Shown here piece after piece: positions 28,319-41,801 of a stretch of DNA of 64,000 nucleotides. A program made the position numbers and the translations under genes. How positions within the stretch are numbered: the stretch's first letter is position 1; the number at the start of each line of letters is the position of its first letter. The stretch lies in NCBI RefSeq assembly GCF_022376445.1, contig NW_025954987.1, forward strand, positions 186,001-250,000, given 5' to 3'. The notes under the pieces are model-generated. The model was not told the DNA's origin. It saw nothing but the letters and a program-made list of their open reading frames with translations, and searched no databases. Source of the stretch: Fomitopsis serialis. Its lineage: Eukaryota; Basidiomycota; Agaricomycetes; Polyporales; Fomitopsidaceae.

Positions 28319-29115
28319 ATACGATCGACATCGATGTCTTGTTTGCGCACTCCACGAGCGAAGATCTCGAACACTGGTGGCAAGTGAGCGCGGAAGTCCG
28401 ACCGCAGCATTTATGGAATGTCTGGTCATACTTAGCTATGAACTCGCAAGGTGTGTGAAGCATCATCATCCTGATTTGTGGCTCACGAACCGATGATCTC
28501 AGAACGCGAATGATTGGCGGTGCGTTCGGTGACCACAAGTGGCTGGTATACGTATGCTGTACAGACTCGCCGTTGGGTACGACAGGCTATTTCGAGGATC
28601 TCTGTGCTTGACATCTATTTGAATACTAGGTGCTCGTTGTTGGCTACCGAAACATTGGCATGCGACGTCTATCTATTCAGCAAACGGCAGGGTTTCTGTA
28701 AGTCGTGTCGTGGTCTAAATCCTACACCCCACCACACCGACGCACCTAGGCCCAGTCCTGTTCAACGAACTGAGGCAGTGAATAGTCAAAGACCAATAGA
28801 ATTGTATCGCGGGTCGTCCCACTCGGCCACAACTCCGCCCAGCAGTGCTGTGATGGCCGCTCTCCGCATCAATTTCGTGCGAGCGCCCGAACGCGGACGT
28901 CGCTGTATCTCGCAGGTATCTCGAGGTTTAGCGCCTCGCCCTGACACTAGTGTCTCCACTGACAAGCTAGCCAAGTGCTAGCCAGCCGGGCTGTGACCAG
29001 AGACGTACATCGAGATGCGATGGTATCAAGTATGATACGGTACCGGTATAAGTCCCTGGCAGTCTTATCTAGTCGAGCACACTGTCTGAATTCTGTTCTC
29101 TTCCCTCTTGACACC
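28319..29115. other. Intergenic between tandem DUF6533 genes
   Basis: The 800 bases hold a few short frames without family content. A TATAAG at 29047 lies about 69 bases before the next ATG. Confidence 0.45.
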
Positions 29116-30661
29116 ATGGCGTCGACTGACTCCTCGGCGGAGCAAGAACTTATTCAGCTTGTCTCTTTCGCGTGAGGGTCTGCTAGTGTACCTATCAATG
29201 CATGTTAATCATGACAACCATGCAGACAAATTCAGTACTACTGCATTGCATCTGTCCTTGTGAGTCGTTCTGACTGCAAAAGGGCTTCACTGAGTTATTT
29301 TGCAGCGATGGTCGGTTACGACTGCGTTACAAGTTTATCCAGCGAGATCGAGCTCGTATGGAAGACGAAGCTCACGGCTCACTGGGTGCTCTACTTTCTT
29401 TGTCGTTATCCACCGATTCTCTTCATGATCTTGAGCTGGCTTAACCCAAGCAATTCTTCGGTACGTCTGTTCCGTTCATGCGGTATATGGCCCATCTCAC
29501 CTGGCCGTTAGGTGTACGTTCGCTGTGCTCGCGGTCCGATTTCACCAGCGTCCTGACGAACTTGCTTATGTGCATCTGATGCAGCTGTTATGGCATCAAT
29601 GTGCTATATAACATCTTGTTGATTCAATTACTCGCCATGCCCCCTGGTGACGCATACCACCACATCCGCTTTCATTTTCCTAATACTGACGGGTCGGTAA
29701 TCTTCTCAGTATTTGGTGCACTTCGTGTCTACGCTGTGACGGACCGTGACTGGCGCTCGACTCTTTTCGCACTTGCTCTGGGCTTCGTGCCAGTAGCAAC
29801 CAATATAGTGAGTTCGAGATCGACTGCCTAGACTGATGCTCGGCAGTAACAAACGGCTAAAACTATGATCAAGGTCGGGATCGTCCAATCCGTCTTCGTC
29901 GTAGCATCGCTTCCGGATGGGCAGCTGTGGTGCTCGCAGGAACGCACTGTGTCCCCGTCGCTTGCTCACAGGTGCGTTCTTGCCCGTTGTACCACTGGTA
30001 CTAGTAGGCTCGCGCTGATTTCAGATTTCAGATGTACTTCTGCACCTTCTATTCATTAAATGCCTCGCTGATTGTATTGTTAAGTGGTGATTGCCACACG
30101 CTCATGCACCATAGCCTTTGACGTCTGCGTCATCTCCATTTTGTGGTGCAAGTGCTGGCAGGCTTGGCGGATGTCGCAGGCACTGCGCCAAGGAACTTCC
30201 CTCACACAGCTTCTTCTTAAAGATGGTGAGAGCCAGCCACAAATTGCTTTGTAACTCGAATGAAGTACTCACTTCCCGTAGGAACTTCTCTTTTCGGGTA
30301 TGATTCCTCCCTACGTCTCAAACGCTTCAGCTCAGACTTCGCTCAGATTCCTTCTTGTACTCAACATCCTTGATATCATCCTATGGTTGACGATGGTGAG
30401 CGTGCCGGTGATCCGGCGAGATGCCAATTAGCATAGTAAAGCTTGCGCATGATAGGATTTCGAATGGATCACAACTCTATTCCTTTCGCCGTCAGTATCT
30501 AGAGGAATGTCACCTTGTGCGTAACTCACTGACAGGTCACCCAGAATTTCCTGCACCCTCATATGCCGATGCCTACTCAACTTACGCGAGGTGTCCAGCC
30601 CACCGAGGAGCACGGCCGACCTGGATACAATCAGACTCACGTTTGTCCATTCGTTCGGTGA
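29116..30661 (+). CDS. DUF6533-type multispanning membrane protein, copy 2
   Basis: Tandem paralogue of the gene at 26819. It shares ELIQLVSFA/QYYC at the N-terminus, AMVGYDCVTSLSSEIELVW, CRYPPIL, ALRVYAVTDRDWRSTLFALAL and the ending LHPHMPMPTQL. Intron positions mirror copy 1. At the second intron one G is missing relative to copy 1 (CCTTGTGAGT at about 29256-29265). Splicing at GT would shift the frame, whereas reading straight through gives 46 in-frame bases without a stop up to the AMVGYD exon. Either the intron has become exonic or the gene is damaged. The 3' exons are less certain. I cannot say whether it is functional. Confidence 0.55.
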
Positions 30662-33340
30662 AGATCAGGAATCACATCGCCAGACGAGCGCAACATTGTC
30701 ACGAGACGTGTGTCCTCGACTAGTCATACGATAGCACAGGATTGTTAAAGTATGTGCGTGTCATACCAATTTTTGTCCTCACGAAGACGCTCAGTCGGCT
30801 CGTTACACTTACCTTTACTAGAGTTTACAAACTTGCCATGGCGTCCGGAGATCGTGAAATCCGGTACTTATAGCCTGGCGAGCGAGTGCCGAAGGCCTTT
30901 CGATTTCGCTTCAGAAGCCGTGAATCACTGCAATATGTATAGTTCTTACCGTTAGGCAATGGCAGAAACTGGTGTCGCAGTCGCCTAGCGCGACCCTTAT
31001 CGCAGCCACCGGGAACTTCCGAAGGATGGTTGATGCGCGCGTCGCCAAATCTGGCAAGTATGTCGAGAAGTACGCGCACCGAGAAATTTTCTTGCAATTT
31101 CTCTGGTCTCTTCCTCCCATGTCGCTGACCGTTCCAACGCCCCTCTTATTACTCTCATGCACATGGTAGCTCTCCTACTCGTTGATTTGTGGAATATTAT
31201 CTATGTTCAGCTGGGAGGAACAGGCGCAGGGCCGTTGCCGAATCGTTGCACGCCCGCACGCGTTTGTAGCTGGCGGGTACTTGCGGCACTGAACAGTCCT
31301 TTGACAAGTCGCGGACGGTAAGTTACTATGTGGTCGTAGAATCATGTTGTCATATCCTCCTCTTGATGCTCTACGGTTCGGCCAAGTTTAGGGAGTACCG
31401 CGTGTTCTCGTTGAAGGCGATATTCACTCCCTGAATAGTGCACAGCGACGACCGCAAGCCCACTGGTTCTACGGTCTACAGGGAACGAGGCTTCCACAGG
31501 ATGCCCTATCTATCGTGACTATCGGCATTGGCTGCGTTCCGGGTTCTGGTGCGACCCTATTGCTCGTTCCGCTGTGTCTGCTCACTGCTCGCCGTGAGCT
31601 TACTGGGTTCCACCGCCTGGGCCATCTTGTCTCTGCGAACTCGCACTCGGGTTTCCCCTCTGGACGTCGAATCTATTCCCTGACACTCGTCCCCAACGTG
31701 TTCTCTCAGGTTCAACTTCTGTCACTGGTAGCCGTAAGTCAGGGTTTCGTACTTCCATGTAACAATGCGCGTCCCAGCGCCCACTCATTCTTCTAGGGAA
31801 TCGACTTGCCTTGCTATTATTGACGATGCCCTCGGCATCGCCGCATGCGTTCTAAGCGCTACGAGGTGGGTCCGCTTCAACTCAAGGCCATGCGCTGACA
31901 GCGAAATTTCGGCAAACATACTGACCTACATGCACAACGGCGCCTCATCTTGGTCCCCGCGCTTCTCAGCGGCCCGTCCTCGAGCTCGTTCTCCACAGTT
32001 CAATATCCCAAGCGGCCTGGCCCCCACCCCATTCGCTCCGTCGATACTTCCGCGCGCGTCTTCCAGCGGAGCCCCCCGTCCGTTCCCATGCAGGCCCCGG
32101 ACGCTCTCGCGGGCCCAGTACGCTGCGTCTGGCATTCGAGGGCCCTTCTAGCGCGGCTCGCGCGTCCGTCCACGCTAGCTGCGAGTCTATCCTTTCCGGG
32201 CGCGCCGTTCCGCGAAGCTTCAAGCTTCGCCTGCTCCGCGTGGGCGGTCCGTCAGAGCCCAGCGCGTGCAGCTCCCCAGCGAACTGCCACCCCCGACAGT
32301 GTGGGATACGCCCACACCCAGGCCGCCGTTCCCATCGGGGAGGCGCGGACGTAGGAGAAGCGGCTGGTGGGCCATGTGGAGGCTCATCTATGACTTGGTT
32401 CGGATGGAAGTGAAACACGAGCTTTCGGGGTCATTGACTCAGCGGACGCGGGCGTACGGCATACCACGACTGTATTGACTGGCCTATGGAGACATGTTGG
32501 GAACTCTCATAAGGTACGTAAACGTAACTGCGCTCCGACGGAAGCGAAAGGGTGGCTACATGACACAGAGAACTCCAGGAACATAGGTAGGTAAGTAATA
32601 AGGTAGGCGACGGACGCTCGAGGGAGCGGCTGACGGCTGAACGCCATCTTTTGCGTGGCGCGCACGGTGGCGGGGAGGTTCAGGAACTGGGGCGAGGGTG
32701 GAGGCGGCAAGCAGGCGCGCGGTGCCACGAACTGTAGACGGGGATGATAATGGACGGATAACGCATGTACAGAGAGTAACAAGAGACGGGGAACGGAACA
32801 GGGAACAGGTAGGGAGGTTGGCGTACAAGCGTGTACACTACTATCATTACGCAGGTGGGGCATTTACCTCAAAACAGACAACAGCAGGGAGAGAAACCTG
32901 GGACCGAAACCGAGACCGATGAGAGAGAACTGATCAGGACCGCGAGTGCGCATATCGCCCGGACATGCTCGCGTCGACGAACAGCGGAGACCCATGAGTG
33001 GAGCGAGCAGCTGAGCACGATGGTGACGAAAAGAGATTCGTGAGGAGAGTGGTGGAGACTGCGTTGACAACATGGTGCAATGGACGAGGAGACGTGGAGC
33101 ATTATGGATAAAGCCGGATACTTTTTGAGTCGGACCGCCAGGAGGTGGAGTGGTGCAGGCCGGATCCGACGGAACGACGTCTATACCGCGAGGTAACCCT
33201 CGCAAACCGGATGTCGAATTATAGCGAGTACGAAGAGGGAAAAGGGGAACCAAAGACCGGAGACCAAGCCGATAGTCGTACACGACGCAGAGAGGCCCAA
33301 ACTTCTCCTGATCCTCATAGACCGAGTTACACCAGCCGGA
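30662..33340. other. 2.7-kb region without a supportable gene
   Basis: Short frames on both strands lack motifs. Bases 31940-32370 are GC-rich with overlapping open frames on both strands, typical of chance openness in GC-rich DNA. The right end (about 32500-33340) may be the 3' UTR of the zinc-finger gene. Confidence 0.4.
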
Positions 33341-35280
33341 TCACATAGACGCCATGTAAGCCGCGGCACCTGCGAATACTGCTGCTCGCGCATCGACTGG
33401 TACTGTGGAGGCGCCATGGAGCGCTGTGGTATGACGGCGGCATCTGAGTGGCGGTGTAGTTCGTGGTGACTGACGGCGCACGCGACACCTGAGGCGTCGA
33501 GAGCGGCGAAGATTTTGCGACGGAGCTGTGGAAGCGGGCGTGGAGTGGGAGTTGGACGAAGGCGTGTGGTGTCTCGACTTGCTGTGCTGGAGACACTCGT
33601 GTTGACCGCTGGCGAGCATCGCCAGGCCGATCGCGCCGTGGTCGCCCGAGTGCTGGTAGTGGTACCCTGCGCAAGTCGCACACCGTCAGCTCCGCACAAC
33701 AATAAGATTAGAACAGACTCACGAAGCCCGTTCATGTTCTTGTACCGCCTCTGACAGTCGCCGACACCACATGCATACGGCCTTAATCTCCGCTCTGCTT
33801 CGCGCTCGACCTCGCGAAGCTCCGCGTCGCTCATAGGCTCGTTGTTGCCCTCCTTGCGCTTGCTTTCGAGCAGCGCCTGGATCTGCTCCAGATCCTTTGG
33901 CGGCGCAAAGTTGCATGAGCCGTGCGTCATGTGATACTTGAGCCCATTCGCCTGTTTGTAGCTCTTGTTGCAGTTCGTCTTCGGGCACTTGAACGGCTTG
34001 CTGAGAAGCAGAGACGTCGCAGGGCGGGAGAGCGTCGTGCTTGCGCGCGGGGTGTTCGAAGACGAGCCCGACGAGGTCTGGCCGGACGCGGTGGCACCCG
34101 AAACCGACGTCGACGCCATCGCCGCAGTCACGTTGCGGAGCGCAGGCGAGGCAACGCGCGACGAGGCGGGCGTGCCTGCAGGGCTGTTGCTGGCGCTGTG
34201 GTGCAGCAACGCGGGAGGCACACATGTCGAACGGTAAGCGTTATTGTGATCGGCTACGGCCGAGCCGTCGGCATTCGGTGCCGCAGAGCGGGATGTCGAT
34301 GCGGCAGTACCGGGCATCAGCGCAGAATAGTCAGAGTACCCAGCGTAGGCGTTGAACGCCTCCTCCGGGCGCCCCTGCACACCGCCCATGGGCCGCGAGG
34401 CAGACGGGAACCCGACTGAGAGCGGCGAATGGCCGGAACGGGAGGGCAACACGGTGGTTGTCTCGAAGGCGGACACGGGCGCTGGGTGCGGTGAGGGACA
34501 CTGCGAGCCCGGATGTGAACCAGGGAATGCGCCCGATGGGTAGGAGGACAGCGGCGTCGATACGGGCGTGTCTGGAGGAGAGGAAGCTCCCGATGACGGA
34601 GCGCTCGGGTGGTCCATCTCCATCTCCATATCATCAGGATCGAATGATCCCTGGTAGGCGGGCGCTACAGATACACCGTTGGCGTCGGGGAAGTACGAAC
34701 TTTGCTGGTGGTGTGGTGGCATGGGAGTGGTAGCATTCGGGAGTGGCTGCGGAGGCGCATAGGGGTCCACTACCACGACATGGCATTCCTCGAAGTGGTC
34801 CACCAGGGCGTGCAGATCAGTCAAGTTCAGTCCACAGCACGTGTAATCGCGACACTTCAAACAAGGGTTAATCACAGATCGGTGGTGACACAGAGGGGAG
34901 CACTCACCAGCTCGTCCTGACGCTCGAATGCGCTAAGCGCATTGACTATTGAACCTCTGTCACTCTCGATCGACGAAGACATCTTGCCGAATTTGAAGTC
35001 GTTGGGACTGCAAGGAGCAGCGCGCTGTTAGCTGATGGCAGATGAGCCGCCCCAGGGATATTACTCACTCCAACGGACCGAGCAATTGTCCTGGTGATGC
35101 GCCAGTAAAGAACATGTTCCCGTACGAGCCTCCGCGCCAAGATAATGAAGGTGAACCGATGAGACGGCGGGTGTACGATGCAGGGTTGAATGAACCATTC
35201 TGATTTGTGAGGGAGCCAGTGCCCATAACGACATCATCGTTCGCATTCGCATGGAAAGCGATGGGCTGGGCGGTCGCCAT
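33341..35280 (-). CDS. SFP1-like C2H2 zinc-finger transcription factor
   Basis: Sfp1-type factors control ribosome-biogenesis genes and cell growth. The gene starts at ATG 35280 (MATAQPIAFHANANDD). GT-AG introns lie near 35010-35070, 34855-34907 and 33670-33722. The N-terminal part contains CRDYTCCGLNLTDLHALVDH, a noncanonical zinc-binding segment. A long Ser/Pro/Thr-rich disordered stretch (about residues 100-330) follows. Two classical fingers come next: FKCPKTNCNKSYKQANGL...H and YACGVGDCQRRYKNMNGL...H, separated by an acidic/basic helix. This spacing of paired QANGLKYH/NMNGLRYH fingers is the Sfp1 signature. The last about 90 codons can be read in two frames, and another short intron could select the alternative Ser/Pro-rich tail, so the C-terminus is uncertain. 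Confidence 0.8.
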
Positions 35281-38200
35281 ATTAAGGTCGTATGTGAAAG
35301 CCAGTTTGTCAAAGGTGTTCGTGGTCGTCGTGAGAGGAGGTGATGTCTGCAGAGCAGAAAGCAGAACTGGTGCTGCTAGGAGAGGGGGCGGGCGTCGGGA
35401 GGCTCGGCGGGAGGGAAGGTTGGTTAGCGGAGTTGGGCCGGATGGAGGGTCGGGTAATATACCTGCGCGATGCCACCTCTCTTTGGCGCCCAGGCCGCGA
35501 TGACCAAACACAGTCACGGAGGCCAAACACCGTGACGCCGGGCCGTCACATCCACCTCCCACGCGTGGCTGTGGGTTCCGCCCACCCCTCACCAGCCTCA
35601 TTTGGGGACTGCGCTCGGCTGGCGCTGGGTGCGCATGGTGCGCACGGTCTCTCATCCGCCCGCTGCTATGCCCGCCCGCTGGCGCGACATATCCGCTGGA
35701 TGCCCCGGAATAGCATGCCCGCCACCAGCGGATGGTGATGCCGTACACGATTCCCATCCACGAGCCGACTCAGGGACCGGCCCCTCCACGCTGCCTCAGC
35801 TCTCCCCAAGCCGTAGCCGAACCACCCTCGCACAAGACGAGACTGCCCACGCCTCCCGCAACGTGGTGTTTCGATCTGATAGTCCTACGCGCAGGCTGAA
35901 TCAGTACCTCAATCGCCTGCTCGCCTGCAGCGCAGTGTGGTGGCTGTCTGATTGCCATTCTCGTCATGCCCTGCTATGTTCTCGTCGCTTCCGGAGTTCA
36001 AGGAGGAGTGGTCCGCGACCGTGTCGGACGACTCGGACGGAATCATGGACACGCACGAACACGTCCACCGAGGCCCGCCGTCGGGGGCGGTGCGCCAGTA
36101 CCCACGTGTTTGTGTCGCCCGCGATCGGGACGATCGCGGCGCTGCGGCCGCGGCCAAGGGGCTCGTGGCGCTCTCCGCGTCGGCATATCGATCGCAGGCG
36201 GCGGGCCAATCCGAAAAGGCAATCCGCTGCCCGGCCGACGCCCCCCAGCCGGATCCTCCCGGCAGCACCTTTAGCCGCCCGCCCCCGCCGTGCCTCGCGA
36301 TGCTCCACTGGCACCAGACAGCGGCGGTGGCTGTCCCTTGCCTTTTCGGGGCTCTAATCTCCTCGGTTCGGCTCCCAGCCCCAACGCTCGAGGCTCCTTG
36401 TACTTGCGCACACAGCAACTCTGGAGCATACACGAAGTCTCGAACACACTGCTTACCGTCAGCGCGAGCCCAGCGCATCATCTACACGGATCCTGAACGA
36501 CATCTGTCCTGGAGCGGGACACAAGCGGAAGGTAATGTCCCCGGATGACTGAGCAAACTACTCATCCATACACAGCCATGCCGCCACATTCCTTGCGTGT
36601 AACTTAGCTTGCGTACGCGCTTTCCATAGACCACCGGGCAGACGAGGCCCAGTGAATAGCCGGGACCCTGCCCCACGTCGGGCATCCCATAGGCTACCCC
36701 GACCCTTCCTCTCCGCGGTGCGTGATTGAGTGCGCGTCCGGATCCTTTGCCTGTTGACGCGTCTCGCATCTTCTCCGCAGGTCAACTTGGCAATGCAATG
36801 ACAGCGAGCGGTGCAGAGAAGCTCGCGGCCACGCTTTCGCTGTGAGCGATGTTCTCAATTCGGTACTTTCATGTTGAACAACATTCATGCACAAGTCGAT
36901 TGTACTGCGGAGCTTGGTGATGCTGTGCGCTTTTCGCGCACCCTCAACGCATCGTGTCCGGTGAGTAAGCGAGTTCCTTGTTCACGGATGTGATCCTTGC
37001 GTTGACATGTCCGTCTTCAAATCCGATTCACTACATGACAGCCATTGCGAATCGACGTGTTCCTAGACAACATGCGATGCTTGGAATGTGCCCGGCCATT
37101 CGCTCGTGTTTCTGCCGTTCGCTAGGCGGGGCAACGCGTTTGCTTTGGGCCATCAACAACACATTTAGCTGCTGCGCACGTCAGCGAGCTCGAGGGCTTG
37201 GAGATGCGGTGTCGACCAACGCAGTTTTCGTGGGGTATCCAATACGTGGCGGTCGGTGACTTTGAGGCTCCTTGCTCGTGAACATCAATTCAGTACAGGA
37301 CATCTCTAGTCGCCCCAGATCCTCTTCCTTCCGAAGCTCTACCCCGCGAGATGAAGTGACAGCCAGCGGCGCGGAGAGCACGTCAGACCACCCGTCCACA
37401 GTTCCCCGCTACTCAGCTGGTGCGTCCGATTTGTCACCGTGCCGCGTGGTCATCTCACGGTTCGCTCAGATGCTGCGTGCGCCAACTGCAAGTAGAGACT
37501 TGGAGTTGCTGTGCTAAGCCAAAGCACCATGACCGAGCAGCGCGACACGTTCAGTGAGTAATGGTCTTTTGCCTAGTCAATATATCGAGTGCAACTGACT
37601 CCAGACGTACCAACACACTGACGTGTCCCCCGTTGTAATCGGGCGAACGCGGCAGCAACTCGTGCACCTAGCCTGCGGATTGTTACCACCGCCTCCAGCT
37701 GAACCTTTCATGTGTTGACAGCCCCTCTTTTGTCGCCGCGACCAACGCGTGACAACGCAAAATGTGACGACTCATGTTCAAACTTCCACAGCCCTCCCAC
37801 AATAAGTACACCGTCGAGCCAAACAGAGATTCCCCGGTATGTCCCCACTCTTCCCCCGAAGCTCACCAAACCGACAGGTTCTCCGCGGGCCCGTACACTC
37901 GGCGGCGGGCCCGATCTTCATGCGCGCCGTTCACGAACGCTTCTGCGCCACCTGTGCATGCTACACTAACTCAACCGATCCATCCCGGCCCTCCTCGTCA
38001 TTAGAGTCCGTCGCGCGCTTCGGGCAGCGCCTAACCCTCGCCGAACCCTTGCTATCCCCGAAACCCGACAGATCTGCGTTGCGGGCGGTCCCATATCCTG
38101 CATAGCATGCCACCCCACGATGAGCGCAACTGCCCACTATCTCGCAGACGACTCAGGACTCCCCGCGCCCTTGAACATTCAGGCTCTCGGCGCCAAGACC

Positions 38201-41200
38201 ATATGGCCCGGTCTCGCAGGTGTTTCAGACACAAGGGTGTCAATGTCGTTTACGCGATTCGGAATTGGACACTGCTCAACATGGAACCGGTCTCTCTCTG
38301 TCGGTCAGCGTGGCCCACGCTCGGGCGGCCTGGACTGCGCACGCGACCCCCACCGATCCCCGTGTCTCCCGGTCAGGACCATTGGTGCCTGGGACAAGCA
38401 TCGTACTTGCTGGCCACTCTGATTGGGTGCTGTCGGCCCACTCCGCTGCGCTGCGGGACGCACGTAGGCTTCAACTCTCTGCCGGGACCGCAATGCTCTC
38501 GACATCTACGGATATCCTTGGTTTCGCTCAGGGTCTGCGACGTCGTGCGGCCACCGTTGACTCCGAGAAGAGTACGACGTCTTCCTCACACCTATCACGC
38601 CGAGTCAGGTGAGGCTACTTTGGACGTGGAAGTGCTCTTGTGACTCCTCTTAGATGTTGTTTGTGACTAGGATGTATGTTGGCTCGCTTTTGCGGCCCCG
38701 CTGGCGGATGCGCTCGCCGTCTTCATCTTCCGTTCATCGCCCACGTCAACCTAGGCCAGCGACCGACTTGTGAGCAGCCTCCCCCTGCACCTCGTCGAGC
38801 TCTCTCGCGTCTTACCAATCAACCGCCGGCAGAGTTGCGGGTCCAATCGGGTCGCGTGAAGCCGGAGCCGGTCCCCCAATGTATTCCAGGACACCTTCCA
38901 TATGTGGGACTTCACCGCCCATCGATGCGCGTGCTAGGACAAACAAGCAGGGCGGCCGAGGCGCTGTGGCTGTGCGCGCGCGGGCGGAACATACGAAGGT
39001 GAGTGCGCACGAGCGGTATGTGGAGTTGTGGATGGGTCTGGGTGCTGACCGCACGCACCAGTACCACAACGGACGAGCGCTCCGTGGGCACGGGCAGTCG
39101 TTGTACTTCGATTCCTGGTGGGTGCATGTGGCTGCTGTGTCTCGCGCTGACAGGTCGTCGTCGGCATAGGCGTTCTGTGGTCGCTTGCTGCACACGAGAA
39201 GGAGCAGTGCCGGCACCCCAGTGAGCTTCCATTCCTCCCCCACACCCCTTTGTACCACCCGTACTACTGAGTGTTGGCAGAGTTTCCGATGCGACCCAGA
39301 GTTACCCGCCCGCGGCGGTCGACGTTCTCCCAGGTGCCAGCCTGTGCCAGCCTATGTCCGGCGGTCAGTGGTCCAATCCCATGTGCGGGAATTGCGGGCG
39401 CAGCGGGAAAACAGTCGCGGCTCGAAAGTGAATCTCATCTCGGGGCCTGTCGCTCCACTCGACGATCGAATCCGCACAGGGCCGATCGCATCGTGCGGCT
39501 CGCCATATGGCCCGTGCGCCCGAAACGGTAAGCTGTATACTGCACGGCGTCGCCTAGCAGCGTCTCGTCGACCTCGCGTTCAGGGGCACGGCGCCGTCAC
39601 GGTCCTCTGCGGTCTCTGCCACCTGCTCGTGTGACCGTTCGGTGCCGATCGGTCTCTTCTATGTCGTGTTCATCGTTTTATGCTGGCGCGCCGAACCGAA
39701 TGGGGATTAGACACGGAGTTGAGTAAGGGCTGTTTGCTCGTGTGGGCGTGGGCAGCGCTGGTAATTTCAATAGGATGGCGCCGCACCGTGTGGATGAGGA
39801 GGCACGATTCACGTCCTGTGCGCGACGTGGTTCGTTGGGGAGCTGCGCATGTGTGGCTGTCGCTATTGCCGCTGTGTAAACCTTCGTACCGTTTGTTCGT
39901 AGCTACGTTTGAGGACGTTTGACAGATCGACCTTTGTCTATGCTGTCTATGCTATAGCATCCATGCGTCAGCGATTTCGCACCTCTGTGCCGTTTGTTCG
40001 TCCATTCAGGAGGTGTCTGCACTCTTCCCCCGCCTGCCATGAGCATATGGCCATCGGTGTTCAGGTGGCTCCTAAAGGGAATTCACAGTTCATTGCCAAT
40101 CCCTCTGATGACCCGTCACGCAACTCGTGGAGGGCAACGGCGGAGCAGTTGTCTATACATCTAGATTCTCTATCACTTCCCTTGAAGGCCGATGAGATTT
40201 CGGATCATAGCCAAGGTGTTGTAGGCCGCAATGTATCTCGGTGGCTGATAGTCAATATTGTTGCATGCTTGCAATTCGTAGTACTATGTGGCTTGGTTCA
40301 AGTCAGTGAGCGCCCTCACGATCGCTAACCTCCAACTATTGCCGAGAAATTATGGTGACGCACTCTAGTGATAGACCGGTGGTGATATTTGCGTGACGCT
40401 GTACTAGCACGGACCGTTCAGCCGCGCCGCAACGCCACAGTTCGTGCATAGTACTTACAGGTGCGCTCGACGTCAACACCAATGGTAACGATGTACGAGC
40501 TTGCTTTGAACGGCGTCTTAGTGAAAGTCCGGGATGCGCGCAAACGAAACGGGTGGCAGTGACAGCAAAACTGAAGTTCTCCGCCAAGAACGCTGTGACG
40601 TTGGGACTCGGAATCTGGTATGGCATCCGACGTGACGTTCATGCTGCAGGATCTGTGGCCGGCGGGCCGCCCAGTGGGATCGTAGTACTCGCCGTACTAG
40701 TACTATTATTCACTCAGTTCCTGCGGGAGCCTTCGCGCTGAACCCCACCCCTCTCTGAGTGGTGGCCCCGCGCGGAAGCAACGGCGTACCATGAGACCGC
40801 GGCCGCTGCTTGCTGGCCCGGCTCCCCCACGTCCTACGGCCGAACACGACCCTCTTGTAAATCGATTTTGTGGCGTGGATCCTTTCTGCACGGTAAAGTT
40901 ACCAAAATACACTGCCCATATATATCGTCGACTTCTCTATCGACGTTATATCAAGCACGATCCGCTCGTCTATTCATAGTTGAACGTTGAACTTTGGGCT
41001 TTGCGGACATAAGCGGCAAAAATGAAAGACAATTCAGCGTTCCAAAATTGGTCCGCTGTGAGCACACCCCTGTCGACATCCATGACCCGTTCGAAGTCGC
41101 CAGATTAGAGCGGGGTAGCAGTGACGTATGCGGCTGTGAGGTTAATAGAGGTCATCGCATGGGCGTGGCTAATGTCCCAACGGGAAGAAGCCAGCGGTTG

Positions 41201-41801
41201 AATACGAATTGGATATCAATGCAGGAGCCTCCCGAATCTGCCCAAACGCCTCGGAGTGGGGCCGCGAAGCGGGCTACGAATTGAGATGTTGTGATTGTCC
41301 GTCCATCCTGCATCGCAATCGTGCGTAGACGATTCCCGCACCACACCGCCGCAGGTTTCTCCAGGACGCAACTAGAATATATTGGAACAAGCTGGAAGCG
41401 CCTGACGGATAAAATTCTGGATATGAAATTGAAACCTGGTAGTAATTCACAGATCAATGCGCGACACAGGTCTCTGGACAACCGTGGAGTGTCCTGTCAC
41501 GCTGCTCAGTGCAGGGATACGATCGCAGCGCCCAAGTCCCGGTAAATGTACATACGCAACACGCGGATACGCTTCCTGAGTGCAGACCTTCTGCTTCTGC
41601 TTCGCCGCCGTCGAAGAAGCTTCATCAACTGGGTGAAATGTGCCAGCGAGCGCCACCACCACCCTTCATGATCTCTACGATAAATGCATCCCCATTGAGT
41701 ATGTCCTAACAACGCCGTCAAGCGCGGAGAAGGGGGGTCACATACCTGCCAAGAAGCCAGAACATCCGGCGTAGCAGCTGACTGGATCCGAACGCGGCGT
41801 C
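35281..41801. other. 6.5-kb gene-poor region
   Basis: Many frames of 60-250 codons are open on both strands because the DNA is GC-rich. None has a domain, a signal peptide with sensible continuation, or splice-consistent extension. Candidates I looked at include 36000-36550 (both strands), 38107-38640 and 39909-40328. The region may hold long UTRs, non-coding RNA or a lineage-specific gene I cannot recognise. Confidence 0.45.

Noticed and set aside
30752..31169. Third DUF6533 copy
   Set aside because: No VLAMV-Y-DC, EIxLVW or CRYPPIL motif can be found in any frame.
33922..34419. Arg-rich plus-strand frame
   Set aside because: Antisense of the SFP1-like coding exon.
35602..36550. Open frames of 190-250 codons on both strands
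   Set aside because: Composition follows GC-rich DNA; no domain and no splice-supported continuation.
38107..38643. Possible gene of 178 codons
   Set aside because: Overlapping frames are equally open and none shows family features or a consistent exon chain.
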